64,000 nucleotides of DNA, taken from assembly GCF_021732705.1 (NCBI RefSeq), contig NZ_JAKFUM010000010.1, positions 186,001-250,000 of the forward strand, read 5' to 3'. Of the stretch, positions 1-9,402 are shown piece by piece. The notes under the pieces were generated by a model. That model worked only from the letters and a program-made list of their open reading frames with translations, did no database searches and was not told where the DNA came from. The DNA is from Nevskia sp. (GTDB taxonomy: Bacteria; Pseudomonadota; Gammaproteobacteria; Nevskiales; Nevskiaceae). Both the position numbers and the translations under genes were made by a program. Every line of letters begins with the position of its first letter. Within the stretch, counting starts at the first letter, position 1.

Positions 1-168
1 GCCATCGGCGCGTCGCCCGACCACCGCCTCCAGCGCCGTCTCGGACGGATCACTGAGCCTGAACGAAGACGACGTGGCGTCCGCGGTACCGGCAGCAGCG
101 GTCACCAGAGTCGCGACTGCCAGGCGGCAGATGGCAGCGATTTTCTTGACGCGAGGCGCTGCAGACAT
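1..168 (-). CDS. N-terminus of a secreted protein, cut by window edge
   Basis: An open minus-strand frame of 56 codons runs from an ATG at 168 to the window edge with no stop. Residues 1-33 look like a Sec signal peptide: basic start (PRVKK), hydrophobic core with LAVATLVTAAA, and an alanine-rich cleavage region around TADA. The following residues (SSFRLSDPSETALEAVVGRR) do not identify a family. It lies downstream of purL on the same strand, separated by about 230 bases. The first ATG of this frame was chosen; another ATG at 173 is out of frame. Function is unknown and confidence is moderate because only the first residues are visible. Confidence 0.5.
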   Translation of the reverse strand, partial: MSAAPRVKKIAAICRLAVATLVTAAAGTADATSSSFRLSDPSETALEAVVGRRADG

Positions 169-399
169 GGCATGGGTCCGAGAGGGTGGAGGCCCGAACG
201 TTAGCGAACCGCCTTATTCGTCGGTATCCGCCGTTCGAATGATCATTGCTGCCCGATCAGGGCCGTTCGATCGCAAACCCGCACGACGCGCGAGGATGCA
301 ATCGCAACGCGCAACCGCCTCGATCCCTTCGAAACTTCGAAATTTGACGACGCGGCGGCGTCCGGAAAACGCAGCATCAAATCACGTGTGGTACTGGCC

Positions 400-3300
400 T
401 TACTTCGCAAACGCCCGCGCGTTCTGGAACATCCGGAACCACGGCGTCTTGCCGTCCCAGGCCTTGGGCCAGAACGACCCAGAAACTCCGGCAATCGTCC
501 GCTCCGGATGCGGCATCAGGATGGTCACGCGGCCATCGGCGTTGGTGACCGATGCGATGCCCGCCGGCGAGCCGTTCGGGTTCGCCGGATAGCGGGTCGC
601 GACCCGGCCGCGGTTGTCGATGTAGCGCATCGCCACCCCACCCGCCGCTTCCAGTACGACCTGATCAGCCGCGTTGCCGAACTCGGCTCGACCTTCGCCA
701 TGGGCGACGGCGATCGGCATCCGCGTGCCGGCCATGCCCTGGAAGAACATCGACTTGCTGTCCGTCAGCTCGACCATGCTCCAGCGCGCTTCGAACTGCT
801 CGCTGCGGTTGCGGCGGAACGCCGGCCAGGCTTCGGCACCGGGGACGATGCCCTTCAGCGCGGCCATCATCTGGCAGCCGTTGCAGACGCCGAGCGCGAA
901 GCGGTCGTCCTTGGCGAGGAAACCTTCGAAGGTGTCGCGGGCACGCGCGTTGAACAGGATCGAGCGCGCCCAGCCCAAGCCGGCACCGAGTACGTCGCCG
1001 TAGCTGAAGCCACCTGCAGCGGCGAAGCCGGCGAAGTCCGCCAGCTGCACGCGGCCTTCGAGGATGTCGCTCATGTGGACGTCGACGGCGTCGAAGCCAG
1101 CGGCGTGGAAGCCGTAGGCCATCTCGACCTGGCCGTTGACCCCCTGCTCGCGCAGCACGGCGACCTTGGGACGCTTGCCGATGTGCGCGGCAGCGACCGG
1201 GGCCGACGGATCGAAGGTCAGCTTCACGGTGATGCCCGGATCGGCCATGTCGCCGGCGCTGTCGAACTCTTCGCGCGTGCAGTCCGGGTTGTCGCGCAAG
1301 CTCGCGATGCGGTGGCTGGTTTCGGCCCAGTTGCGGTACAGCGTCTGGACTTCGTCGCTGAACACGGTCTTGGCACCAAAGGTGATCGTGATCTTTTCAT
1401 CCGCACTCGATTCGCCAATCAGCCCGGCGTGCAGGCCGGCGGCGCGAGCGCTGGCGACAGCGGCATCGACATCAGCCGCACGCAGTTGGACAACGAAGCC
1501 GAGTTCCTCGTTGAACAGGGCGGCGACCGGATCGGGGCCGAGCGCGTCGAGCGCGACATCGATACCGCTTCGGCCGGCGAAGGCCATCTCGCAGAGGGTG
1601 ACGAACAGGCCGCCGTCGGAGCGGTCGTGATACGCCAGCAGCTTGCCCGCCGCGTTCATCGCTTGCAGCCAGCCGAAGGCCGCCTTGAGGCGCGCCGGAT
1701 CGTCGAGATCCGGTGCGGTGTCACCAACCGCACCGAACACCTGCGCCAGCGCCGAGCCGCCAAGGCGGTTCTTGCCGGCGCCGAGGTCGACCAGCATCAG
1801 GCGGCTGGCGGCTTCGGCCTTGAGCTGCGGCGTCAGGGTCTTGCGCACGTCGGCGACCGGTGCGAACGCGGTGATCACCAGGCTCAGCGGCGAGGTCTGC
1901 ACCTTGGTCTCGCCGTCCTGCTGCCAGACCGACTTCATCGACAGCGAATCCTTGCCGACCGGAATCGCGATCCCGAGTGCCGGGCACAGCTCGCGGCCGA
2001 TCGCTTCCACCGCATCGAACAGGCGCGCGTCCTCGTCACCCTGCCCGCAGGCGGCCATCCAGTTCGCCGACAGGCGGATGTCCGACAGCTTCGTGATGTT
2101 CGCGGCGGCGATGTTCAGCACCGACTCGGCGACCGCCATGCGGCCGCTGGCGGCAGCGTTCAGCAGCGCGATCGTCGGGCGCTCGCCCATCGCCATCGCT
2201 TCGCCGGTCGTCGCTTCGAAGCCGGTCGCGGTGACCGCGACATCGGCGACCGGCGTCTGCCAGGGGCCGACCATCTGGTCGCGCACGGTGAGGCCGCCGA
2301 CGGTGCGATCGCCGATGGTGATCAGGAACTGCTTGGAGGCGACCGTCGGCAGCTTCAGCACGCGCTCGGCGGCCGACTTGATGAAGGCTTTCTGTGCCGC
2401 ATCGCCGGCTGGCGGATAGGTCAACGGCGCAACGACTGGGCCGCGACGCGTGGTGCTGCGCTGCATCTTCGGTGGCTTGCCGAGCAGCACCGGCATCGGC
2501 ATGTCGACCGGCCGATTGCCGTCGAGCGTGTCTTCGACGATCAGCTGCTGCTCGACGGTCGCGGTGCCGACCACGGCAAACGGGCAGCGCTCGCGTTCGC
2601 ACATCGCCGCGAGTACGGCGACCGATTCCGGGGCGATCGCGAGCACGTAGCGCTCCTGCGATTCGTTGCACCAGATTTCCATCGGACTCAAGGCGGCATC
2701 GGCACTGAGCACGTCACGCAGCTTGAAATGGCCGCCACGGTCGTCGGCATGCACCAGTTCCGGCAGCGCATTGGAAATGCCGCCGGCGCCGACATCGTGG
2801 ATCGACAGGATCGGGTTGGCTTCGCCCAGCGCCCAGCACTGGTCGACCACTTCCTGGCAGCGGCGCTCCAGTTCCGGGTTGGCGCGCTGCACCGACGCGA
2901 AGTCCAGTTCTGCACTCGACGCGCCGGTGGCCATCGACGACGCGGCACCGCCGCCGAGGCCGATCAGCATAGCCGGGCCGCCGAGGACGATGAGCTTGGC
3001 ACCTTCGACCACGGCGAGCTTCTCGACATGCTGGCCGCGGATGTTGCCGTAGCCGCCCGCGATCATGATCGGCTTGTGATAGCCGCGCATGCTGCCGTCC
3101 GGCAGCAACTGCTCGTAGGTGCGGAAGTAGCCGTTGAGCACCGGGCGGCCGAATTCGTTGCTGTAGCTCGCGGCACCGATCGGGCCGTCGAGCATGATCT
3201 GCAGCGCGCTGGCGATGCGGGCCGGCTTGCCCAAATCCTGCTCCCAGGGCTGCACGAAGCCGGGAATCCGCAGGTTCGACACCGTGAAGCCGGACAGGCC

Positions 3301-4272
3301 AGCCTTGGGTCGGCCGCCGCGGCCGGTGGCCGCTTCGTCGCGGATTTCGCCGCCGGAGCCGGTGGCGGCACCGGGCGCTGGCGAGATGCCGGTCGGATGG
3401 TTGTGCGTCTCGACCTTCATCAGGATGTGCACCGGCTCGCGGTGCTCGCGCCACTGGCGGTCGGCTTCCGGGAAGAAGCGCATCGCCTCATGGCCTTCGA
3501 TCACCGAGGCGTTGTCCTTGTAGGCGGACAGCACACCTTCGGGCGAGGCCTTGTAGGTCAGCTTGATCATGCCGAACAGCGAGTCCGGCTGGACCGCGCC
3601 ATCGACGGTGAACTCGGCGTTGAAGATCTTGTGCCGGCAGTGCTCGCTGTTGACCTGCGCGAACATCATCAGCTCGGCGTCGGTGGGGTTCTTGGCCGCT
3701 CCCGTGTAGTGCGCGACGAGGTAGTCGATCTCGTCGGCGGACAGCGCCAGACCCCAGTCGCGGTTGGCATTGACCAGCGCCTCGCGGCCACCGGCCAGTA
3801 CGTCGACGGTGCGCAAGCTGCGCCGAGTACCCGTTGCGAACACGTGCTGCAAGTCGGCGGACGCCGTCAGCACCGATTCGGTCATCGGATCGTGCAGGTC
3901 GGCGAGTGCTGCGGCCGGAAGCGCCTTCACGCCATCGAGCCCAGAAAGCAAATAGAGGCGGCCGCGTTCGACCCGCTTGACGCCATTCAGCCCGCAGACC
4001 TTGGCGATGTCGGTCGCCTTGCTCGACCAAGGGCTCAAGGTGCCGATGCGCGGCACGACGTAGAGCATCGCGTCGGCAGTCGGGAGCTCGGCCGTCGTGG
4101 CATCCAGCAGCTTGCACAAGGCGGCCGAGTCGACTTCATCCGCATCGACCATGAAGAACTCGACAGCCCGCAAGCCGGTGACGCCCGGCGCATGGGCCGC
4201 AAGGCTTGCGCGCAGGCGCTCGATGCGAAAAGGCGACAGGGCGGTGCCGCCGGACAGGATGTGCAGGCTCAT
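400..4272 (-). CDS. purL: Phosphoribosylformylglycinamidine synthase (PurL, large single-chain type)
   Basis: FGAM synthase catalyses the fourth step of purine synthesis: FGAR + ATP + glutamine gives FGAM. The product is 1290 residues, the usual length for the fused gammaproteobacterial enzyme, with an N-terminal PurS-like part, two AIRS-like ATPase halves and a C-terminal glutaminase. Visible signatures include NSEHCRHK in the first third, GVETHNHPT-like DNA around 3410, the glutaminase nucleophile region GVCNGCQMM near residue 1130, and the His/Glu pair in PHPERTIAG near the C-terminus. An upstream ATG at 4311 overlaps the preceding gene. I prefer the ATG at 4272 (MSLHILSGG), 7 bases after the MBL stop, which gives the family length. 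It is last in a DUF1820-MBL-purL run. Cytoplasmic housekeeping gene. Confidence 0.97.
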   Translation of the reverse strand: MSLHILSGGTALSPFRIERLRASLAAHAPGVTGLRAVEFFMVDADEVDSAALCKLLDATTAELPTADAMLYVVPRIGTLSPWSSKATDIAKVCGLNGVKRVERGRLYLLSGLDGVKALPAAALADLHDPMTESVLTASADLQHVFATGTRRSLRTVDVLAGGREALVNANRDWGLALSADEIDYLVAHYTGAAKNPTDAELMMFAQVNSEHCRHKIFNAEFTVDGAVQPDSLFGMIKLTYKASPEGVLSAYKDNASVIEGHEAMRFFPEADRQWREHREPVHILMKVETHNHPTGISPAPGAATGSGGEIRDEAATGRGGRPKAGLSGFTVSNLRIPGFVQPWEQDLGKPARIASALQIMLDGPIGAASYSNEFGRPVLNGYFRTYEQLLPDGSMRGYHKPIMIAGGYGNIRGQHVEKLAVVEGAKLIVLGGPAMLIGLGGGAASSMATGASSAELDFASVQRANPELERRCQEVVDQCWALGEANPILSIHDVGAGGISNALPELVHADDRGGHFKLRDVLSADAALSPMEIWCNESQERYVLAIAPESVAVLAAMCERERCPFAVVGTATVEQQLIVEDTLDGNRPVDMPMPVLLGKPPKMQRSTTRRGPVVAPLTYPPAGDAAQKAFIKSAAERVLKLPTVASKQFLITIGDRTVGGLTVRDQMVGPWQTPVADVAVTATGFEATTGEAMAMGERPTIALLNAAASGRMAVAESVLNIAAANITKLSDIRLSANWMAACGQGDEDARLFDAVEAIGRELCPALGIAIPVGKDSLSMKSVWQQDGETKVQTSPLSLVITAFAPVADVRKTLTPQLKAEAASRLMLVDLGAGKNRLGGSALAQVFGAVGDTAPDLDDPARLKAAFGWLQAMNAAGKLLAYHDRSDGGLFVTLCEMAFAGRSGIDVALDALGPDPVAALFNEELGFVVQLRAADVDAAVASARAAGLHAGLIGESSADEKITITFGAKTVFSDEVQTLYRNWAETSHRIASLRDNPDCTREEFDSAGDMADPGITVKLTFDPSAPVAAAHIGKRPKVAVLREQGVNGQVEMAYGFHAAGFDAVDVHMSDILEGRVQLADFAGFAAAGGFSYGDVLGAGLGWARSILFNARARDTFEGFLAKDDRFALGVCNGCQMMAALKGIVPGAEAWPAFRRNRSEQFEARWSMVELTDSKSMFFQGMAGTRMPIAVAHGEGRAEFGNAADQVVLEAAGGVAMRYIDNRGRVATRYPANPNGSPAGIASVTNADGRVTILMPHPERTIAGVSGSFWPKAWDGKTPWFRMFQNARAFAK

Positions 4273-4279
4273 CGTTTTC

Positions 4280-5041
4280 TCAGTTGACGTGACGCCAGTC
4301 GAGACCGGCATCCTGGTGGGCGCAGACCAGCCAGTCGGGCTGCGCGCCGAGCACTTCGGACGCCGCGGCGAGCGCGTGTTCCGGGGTGTTGTTGGTTTCG
4401 GACAGATGGGTCAGCACCAGGTGCTGAAGCCGCGAAATGTCGAGGCTGCCGAGCAGCTCGGCGGCCTGGGCATTGCTCAGATGACCCTTGTTGCCAGCCA
4501 CGCGCTGCTTCAGGAACGACGGATACGGCCCGTTCATCAGCATCGCGCGGTCGTGGTTGAACTCCAGCAGCAGCGCGTCGATGCCGCTCAGCACTTCGCG
4601 CATGTACGGCGTGACGCTGCCGGCATCGGTCAGCACGCCGACCCGCTTGCAGGCGAAGCCGAACACGTACTGGCAGGGCTCGCGAGCGTCATGCGGCACC
4701 GGGTACGGCATCACGTCGAGATCGCCGATGGTCAAGTGCCGGTGCGGCGTCAAAGTGCGTACCCACTCGTCCGGGGCGGCCTTCCAGGCGGCGCGGGTAC
4801 CGGCGGTCAGCCAGACCGGCAACTGGTTGCGACGCGCCAGCTTGGCCACGCCGCCGATGTGGTCGCCATGCTCGTGGGTGACGACGATCGCGGTCAGGTC
4901 CGACGCCTTGAGGCCCAGCCGGGCCAGACGGGCATCGACCTCGACCAGCGGCAGGCCGCAGTCGAGCAGCACGCGGGTGCTGCCGGCCTCGACGACCAGC
5001 GCGTTGCCGCGGCTGCCGGACCCGAGATACGCGAAGCGCAT
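4280..5041 (-). CDS. MBL-fold metallohydrolase (YycJ/PhnP-like)
   Basis: A 253-residue metallo-beta-lactamase-fold hydrolase. The metal-binding signature [10 protein letters not shown] lies at about residues 55-64. The N-terminus ([13 protein letters not shown]) matches the RNase-Z/YycJ/PhnP branch, whose members act on phosphodiester or nucleotide substrates. No exosite insertion typical of tRNase Z is evident. The stop is 7 bases before the purL start and the gene begins 24 bases after the DUF1820 gene, so the three probably form one transcript. The substrate cannot be read from sequence. Phosphodiesterase or nuclease activity is inferred from the family only. Confidence 0.85.
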   Translation of the reverse strand: MRFAYLGSGSRGNALVVEAGSTRVLLDCGLPLVEVDARLARLGLKASDLTAIVVTHEHGDHIGGVAKLARRNQLPVWLTAGTRAAWKAAPDEWVRTLTPHRHLTIGDLDVMPYPVPHDAREPCQYVFGFACKRVGVLTDAGSVTPYMREVLSGIDALLLEFNHDRAMLMNGPYPSFLKQRVAGNKGHLSNAQAAELLGSLDISRLQHLVLTHLSETNNTPEHALAAASEVLGAQPDWLVCAHQDAGLDWRHVN

Positions 5042-5065
5042 CAGCGGGCGCCGGGGATGAGCGGA

Positions 5066-5398
5066 TCAGGGCTTATGGTCGCCACCCGGCGTGAACACGG
5101 GGAACGGCATGACCTTGCCGGACTCGCCGCCGGCCATGATCCGCGCGGCGCCGGCCTTGTCGACCTGATCGATGCGGACGATGGCGTGCACCGGCACGAA
5201 GGTCCGGACGACGTTGGCGAACTCGGCCTTCAGCTTTTCCTCGCCCGGATCGACGAGAATCGACGTGCGTTCGCCGAAGACCAGTTTTTCGATCTCGACG
5301 AAACCCATCATCGAGCCGTGGCTGACCGAGCGGGCGTAGATCTCGTAAACGCTGCCCTGATTCAGGAAGGTGACGCGATACAGGCGCGGGGTACTCAT
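5066..5398 (-). CDS. DUF1820 family protein
   Basis: A 110-residue soluble protein matching the conserved DUF1820 pattern I know from gammaproteobacteria: LYRVTFLNQGSVYEIYAR at the start, GFVEIEKLVFGERTSILVDP in the middle and VPVHAIVRIDQV near the end. The family has no established role. The reading frame opens earlier (5455), but the ATG at 5398 (MSTPRLYRV) starts exactly at the conserved part. It leads the MBL and purL genes on the minus strand with a 24-base gap. No signal peptide or membrane segment. Confidence 0.85.
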   Translation of the reverse strand: MSTPRLYRVTFLNQGSVYEIYARSVSHGSMMGFVEIEKLVFGERTSILVDPGEEKLKAEFANVVRTFVPVHAIVRIDQVDKAGAARIMAGGESGKVMPFPVFTPGGDHKP

Positions 5399-5471
5399 GC
5401 TTCGGACGGGGCGGGAGCCAGTGCGGTCGGGCTGCGACCGCGCGGATTTTCCCACACATCCGGCCGTTCGA

Positions 5472-6875
5472 TCAGCCTCGCGGGCGCCAGTGCAGCGGCG
5501 ACGGCGAGACGATCGGCGATCCGGCCGCCGAAAAACGCCCGCTGCCGTCGTTCGGCGTGTCGCTGTAGACCGCCCGCAGCTTGTGGTCGAGCAGCGCGCG
5601 GCCCAGCGCCACGGTTGCGAACATCATGATCACGAACTCGAAGCTGGCGTACTGGAACCAGATGCTCTGCGACAGGTTGGTCATCGTCTGCATGAAGAAC
5701 AGCGCCAGATAGAGCGCGCCTTGCGGACGGTCCATCTTCAGCAAGGTCAGCGACTGCTTGACCAGCACGAACAGATAGCCTGCCAGGATCGCCCCTCCGA
5801 TGTAGCCCAGATCGTTGATCACTTCCAGGTAGCCGTTGTGCGACTGGCCAGGATAGAAGTACATCAGCGCGTAGAACTCGAACGACGGCGACCACGGGTA
5901 GTTCACGCCCAGCCAATACGCGCCGTAGCCGGTACCGAGCATCGGCGCGAACTTCACGTGCTCGCGGATGATGTCCCAGATCACGCTGCGGTTGGAAAAG
6001 GTCAGGTCCTTGCCGGTGACCATGACGATCGGCTGCAGCAGCACTTCCAAGCCGGGCACGATGCGCAGCACCGCGGTTGAAAAGACCAGCACCAGCAGGG
6101 CGAAGATGGTCACGATCAACGGCATGTAGCGCTTCAGATTCGGCGGCGAGCGCAGCAGCAGCGTCAGGAACACCACGCCGAACACGCTGGACAGCAGCGA
6201 CGTCGAGCTCTTCGACAGGATCAGGCACAGCCCGGAAATGAAGAAGCCGATCAGCACGCTGCGGCCGGAGCGCTCCTTCGTCAGGTGCGAGTGATACCAG
6301 AGGATCACGCCGAACGCCGCCACCTGACCGAACGAGTTTTTCTGCAACGTCAGCCCTTTCCAGGCGCCACTGAGCGAGATCGTGTCGCCCACTTCGGTCA
6401 CCAGACTGCGATTGACCATGCCGAGCAGCAGCGACCCGATCAGGATGGCCGTGATGATCGGGATCATCAGGTCCTGAAACTTCGTTCGCTCCCAGCTGAC
6501 GAGGCCGAATGCCACGCAGACGGCAAACAGCGAGATCAGGCTGATCATGCGGTTGATGGTGAAGCTCGGCTCGATCGACCACGCCACGCTCATGCCGGCA
6601 AAGACCACGAAACCGGTCAGGAACGGATTGATGGTGCGCAGCAGCAGCCAGGTCAGCCCCGAGCGCCAGACGATCAGCAGGATCGATGCGCCGAGCAGGC
6701 CCATCTTGATCGGCCGGAGCAGGCCCGTCGTCTGACCCAGCAGTTCGTCGAAGGCGACGATCATGTAGAACAGCTGCAGCCACACCATCCACGTCAGCAC
6801 CACCCTGAAGCGGTAATCCGACACCCAGACGGGAGAGGACGCGGGCAGATTGGTTTGGTACGGGCGATCCAGCAT
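5472..6875 (-). CDS. O-antigen ligase / polymerase-like membrane protein
   Basis: A 467-residue inner-membrane protein with about ten hydrophobic segments and the Wzy_C (WaaL/O-antigen ligase) signature region TLQKNSFGQVAAFGVIL in the first half. A large loop holds SHNGYLEVINDLG, where the family's important His sits. Family members transfer or polymerise undecaprenol-linked glycans onto lipid A core or other acceptors. The frame stays open to 8219, but that extension crosses AT-rich non-coding DNA and has arginine-rich non-protein-like composition. The ATG at 6875 (MLDRPYQTN) gives a normal length. No clear Shine-Dalgarno is seen, so the exact start is uncertain. Exopolysaccharide polymerase is an alternative; no other glycan gene is adjacent. 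Confidence 0.85.
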   Translation of the reverse strand: MLDRPYQTNLPASSPVWVSDYRFRVVLTWMVWLQLFYMIVAFDELLGQTTGLLRPIKMGLLGASILLIVWRSGLTWLLLRTINPFLTGFVVFAGMSVAWSIEPSFTINRMISLISLFAVCVAFGLVSWERTKFQDLMIPIITAILIGSLLLGMVNRSLVTEVGDTISLSGAWKGLTLQKNSFGQVAAFGVILWYHSHLTKERSGRSVLIGFFISGLCLILSKSSTSLLSSVFGVVFLTLLLRSPPNLKRYMPLIVTIFALLVLVFSTAVLRIVPGLEVLLQPIVMVTGKDLTFSNRSVIWDIIREHVKFAPMLGTGYGAYWLGVNYPWSPSFEFYALMYFYPGQSHNGYLEVINDLGYIGGAILAGYLFVLVKQSLTLLKMDRPQGALYLALFFMQTMTNLSQSIWFQYASFEFVIMMFATVALGRALLDHKLRAVYSDTPNDGSGRFSAAGSPIVSPSPLHWRPRG

Positions 6876-7234
6876 GTCAGGGAGAACTCGCAGTGGGACC
6901 TCGTCCGGCAGACATCGCCATTTCGGCACCGGACGGCTTCGATGATACCGCCGCCACTCTGCCGCCCGTGCGATTACACCGTGAAGCCTGCCGCCAGCGG
7001 TCACCGCTTCCCGCTCGATGGCAGTTGCCGAACCTGCCCATGCACCGCCGAATGCGGCCGGTGCTGCGCTGCCGGGTGTCGACATGGCATCACCACCGCA
7101 TATCGCGTGCCGGAAGGCCGACACCGCGCTCGATCGGCAGCGCCCGCAGGCCGCGGCGGACGAACCAGCAAGTCGGCAGCCAAGCAGCCAAACAGCGTCT
7201 GTCGGGACGCCGGGACAGAGTAATGCGCACGAGA
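6876..7234. other. Gene-free stretch upstream of the O-antigen-ligase-like gene
   Basis: No reading frame here resembles a protein; those present are arginine-rich shadows. It probably contains the 5' leader of the minus-strand ligase-like gene, because the nearest promoter-like AT-rich DNA lies at 7235-7300. Confidence 0.5.
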
Positions 7235-7299
7235 TTCCACTTTTTCGAAAATATTGCTTGCAATTCGTGAAAGTGGAAGCGTACGATTCCAATATTGGA
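7235..7299. promoter_or_regulatory. AT-rich patch with two dyads, candidate operator/promoter
   Basis: Two inverted repeats stand out in otherwise GC-rich DNA. TTCCACTTT (7235-7243) pairs with AAAGTGGAA (7270-7278), with partly complementary inner bases. The perfect palindrome TCCAATATTGGA occupies 7288-7299. On the plus strand, TTGCAA (7258-7263) and TACGAT (7282-7287) are 18 bases apart and could be a sigma70 promoter reading towards the terminator at 7618. A promoter reading the other way, for the ligase-like gene, is equally possible. Confidence 0.4.
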
Positions 7300-7352
7300 G
7301 TCATCGTGCATCTGCACTTGTCGACTCCCCCCAACGAGCCTTCGCCGCTTCC

Positions 7353-7568
7353 ATGACCGCTGCCATGCACTTCCCGCTGCTCGCCACGACCACGCCCAAC
7401 GGCGCGGTGCGTCTGCGCGCGGCCGCGGGTTTGCGGGAGCAGAACCAGGGCGCGGGACGGGATCGGGGCCTGGGGCGGCGTGCGTACTCGAAGCGCAATC
7501 GCCTCAATCCGCCGCTGAATCGGCTGCCCGTCTGGTTTTTCATCAATTTTTTCAAACACATAGACTGA
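7353..7568 (+). CDS. Possible 71-codon small protein before a terminator
   Basis: A plus-strand frame begins at ATG 7353 and stops at 7568, about 50 bases before a strong terminator. The N-terminal part is arginine- and glycine-rich and not convincing. The last 20 residues (PLNRLPVWFFINFFKHID) are hydrophobic and lie in unusually AT-rich codons. There is no Shine-Dalgarno before the ATG. The opposite strand is also open here, reading SVYVFEKIDEKPDGQ over the same AT-rich DNA. It may equally be part of a non-coding RNA that ends at the terminator. Confidence 0.25.
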   Translation: MTAAMHFPLLATTTPNGAVRLRAAAGLREQNQGAGRDRGLGRRAYSKRNRLNPPLNRLPVWFFINFFKHID

Positions 7569-7581
7569 TTTTCCGCAGCCC

Positions 7582-7604
7582 GGAGATCGGTCACCCCGAT
7601 CTCC
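7582..7604 (+). repeat. Hairpin before terminator
   Basis: GGAGATCGG (7582-7590) and CCGATCTCC (7596-7604) form a perfect 9-bp stem with a 5-base loop, 13 bases before the terminator stem. It could be a structured 3' part of an RNA, or an antiterminator partner. Confidence 0.6.
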
Positions 7605-7617
7605 CCTGGCGCCACGA

Positions 7618-7657
7618 ACGCCCCCGGGAGTCCAGCTTCCGGGGGCGTTTTCGTTTA
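7618..7657 (+). terminator. Rho-independent terminator, plus strand
   Basis: ACGCCCCCGG (7618-7627) and CCGGGGGCGT (7639-7648) form a perfect 10-bp GC-rich stem with an 11-base loop, followed by TTTCGTTT. No recognised plus-strand gene precedes it, which implies an unannotated transcript ending here. Confidence 0.8.
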
Positions 7658-7742
7658 GGCGTTCGTCAGGCAGGAAGCAGAACCAGTCCATCAGCCGCGG
7701 GCATGTCCCGCACTCCGAACATCGACTCACCTGGCACGACGC

Positions 7743-8027
7743 CCGATCGGACTTCGATCGGAATGGAGTCCAGTCGAGTCCTTTGCGCTCGCGATTCATA
7801 TCGTGATAGCGGACCGTCATGGCCGCCGTCGCAATGGAGTCCTGCGTCCGGAATGTACTCGCAAGTCTCCATTCCGGACCCGATGCGGGCGCTATGACCA
7901 TCACATGCGACAGGCCGTGTTCCGCGGCCTTGGCAGCACCCATTTCCGCAAGGGCGGAAATCCGCAGGCCGGGCTTCCGGCCTGCGGACGGGCGGCGGCG
8001 CAGGCAGGACCCTCCCTGGCCCTGCGC
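7743..8027 (+). ncRNA. Cluster of hairpins directly upstream of rtcB
   Basis: At least five inverted repeats lie between the terminator and rtcB: CCGATCG/CGATCGG (7743-7761); GTCCGGAATG/CATTCCGGAC (7846-7879); TTTCCGC/GCGGAAA (7943-7960); a perfect 12-bp stem TCCGCAGGCCGG/CCGGCCTGCGGA with a GCTT loop (7961-7988); and GCGCAGG/CCTGCGC with an inner CAGG/CCTG (7998-8027). The last three are almost contiguous. No protein-like frame covers the stretch. I read it as a structured leader or small RNA, or a set of repetitive extragenic palindromes. No known RNA family was recognised. Confidence 0.45.
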
Positions 8028-8106
8028 GCATCTCGCCCGGAACACCGACCATACGACTTCAAATTCATCAGACGACCGCAAAGACCGCGACAACAGGCAG
8101 GAACTC

Positions 8107-9303
8107 ATGACCATCAAGCAGACCCTTACCGCCGGCGCCGTGCCGGTGAAAATCTGGACCGACGACATCGACGACAAGTCGAAGGCGCAGCTGGCGAACA
8201 TCGCTCGCCTGCCATTCATCCATCACCACGTGGCCGCGATGCCCGACGTGCATGTCGGCATCGGCGCCACCGTCGGCGCGGTGATCGCCACGCGTCAAGC
8301 GATCATTCCGGCGGCAGTCGGCGTCGACATCGGCTGCGGCATGTGCGCTGCGCGCACCAGCCTGACCGCGAACGATCTCGATGCCGGCACCCTGAAGAAA
8401 GTCTTCGACCAGATCTCGCGCGACGTCCCGGTCGGCCGCTTCCAGCATCGCGAAGGCCGCGCGCCGGTGGCGGCGGCGCTGCCGTTCGAGGCCGGCCTGA
8501 CGAAGATCACCGCGAAGCACCCGAAGCTGGCGGCGAAGGGCCAGAAGGCCAGCGACTGGGTGCATCAGCTCGGCTCGCTCGGTGGCGGCAACCACTTCAT
8601 CGAGGTCTGCCTCGACGAGGCCGATCGTGTCTGGGTGATGCTGCATTCCGGCTCGCGCGGCATCGGCAACAAGATTGGCAGCTACTTCATCGAGCAGGCG
8701 CGCGAGGAGGCGCTGAAGTTCGATCGCCAGCTGCCGGATCGCGATCTGGCGTGGTTCGACGAAGGCAGCGACAGCTTCGCCGACTACACCGAAGCCGTTT
8801 CGTGGGCACAGGACTACGCCCGCGAGAACCGCGCGCAGATGATGACAGCGGTGCTTGGCTCGATGCAGCGTCACCTGCGCCCGTTCGAGGTGACCGAGGA
8901 AGCAGTGAACTGCCATCACAACTACGTCGAGCGCGAAACGCACTTCGGCGAAGACGTGTGGGTGACCCGCAAGGGCGCGATCCGCGCGAAGGCAACCGAT
9001 CTCGGCATCATCCCGGGCAGCATGGGTGCAAAGAGCTTCATCGTGCGCGGCACCGGCAACGCCGACAGCTTTCACTCGTGCTCGCACGGAGCCGGCCGCC
9101 GCATGAGCCGCACCGAGGCCGGCAAGCACTTCACCACGGCCGATCTCGAAGTGCAGACCGAAGGCGTGGTCTGCCGCAAGGATCGCGATGTCGTCGACGA
9201 GATTCCGGGTGCCTACAAGGACATCGACTCGGTGATGGCGAACCAGACCGATCTGGTCGAAGTGCTGCACACCTTGAAGCAGGTGGTCTGCGTCAAGGGC
9301 TGA
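8107..9303 (+). CDS. rtcB: RNA 3'-phosphate/5'-hydroxyl ligase RtcB
   Basis: RtcB joins RNA 2',3'-cyclic phosphate or 3'-phosphate ends to 5'-OH ends through GMP-linked intermediates with Mn2+. The 398-residue product carries the family motifs: VDIGCGM with metal ligands Asp74 and Cys77, GGGNHFIE, HSGSRGIGN, PGSMGAKSFIVRG, and CSHGAGRRMSR, whose His is the guanylylation site in the family. Length matches bacterial RtcB (about 400). The frame extends upstream, but the ATG at 8107 starts at the conserved N-terminus. No RtcR-type sigma54 activator or RtcA gene is adjacent. A block of hairpins precedes the gene and a terminator follows it. Confidence 0.96.
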   Translation: MTIKQTLTAGAVPVKIWTDDIDDKSKAQLANIARLPFIHHHVAAMPDVHVGIGATVGAVIATRQAIIPAAVGVDIGCGMCAARTSLTANDLDAGTLKKVFDQISRDVPVGRFQHREGRAPVAAALPFEAGLTKITAKHPKLAAKGQKASDWVHQLGSLGGGNHFIEVCLDEADRVWVMLHSGSRGIGNKIGSYFIEQAREEALKFDRQLPDRDLAWFDEGSDSFADYTEAVSWAQDYARENRAQMMTAVLGSMQRHLRPFEVTEEAVNCHHNYVERETHFGEDVWVTRKGAIRAKATDLGIIPGSMGAKSFIVRGTGNADSFHSCSHGAGRRMSRTEAGKHFTTADLEVQTEGVVCRKDRDVVDEIPGAYKDIDSVMANQTDLVEVLHTLKQVVCVKG

Positions 9304-9362
9304 ACGCGCTGGCTGGCCAGCGCCTAGGCGATCAACGGCCTGACCAGCCGGGCGGCACAGGC

Positions 9363-9395
9363 GCCGCGCTTCGGGATTCCGGAGCGCGGCTTTCT
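9363..9395 (+). terminator. rtcB: Terminator after rtcB
   Basis: GCCGCGCT (9363-9370) pairs with AGCGCGGC (9383-9390), with additional CGG/CCG pairing inside the loop, followed by TTTCT. It sits 60 bases after the rtcB stop, before the convergent protease gene. Confidence 0.75.
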
Positions 9396-9402
9396 GGTGT
9401 CA

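Noticed and set aside
388-4287. A 1299-codon plus-strand frame opposite purL
   Set aside because: Composition is Arg/Ala/Val/His-rich without any domain; it mirrors the highly biased codons of purL, which has complete motifs on the minus strand.
7295-7657. tmRNA, RNase P RNA or 6S RNA in the unannotated plus-strand unit
   Set aside because: Length would fit, but I found none of the conserved tmRNA ends or RNase P core sequences, and no 6S-like closing stem.
6876-8219. N-terminal extension of the O-antigen-ligase-like frame to 915 codons
   Set aside because: The added part is low in hydrophobic helices, crosses the terminator and hairpin region and has no family similarity.
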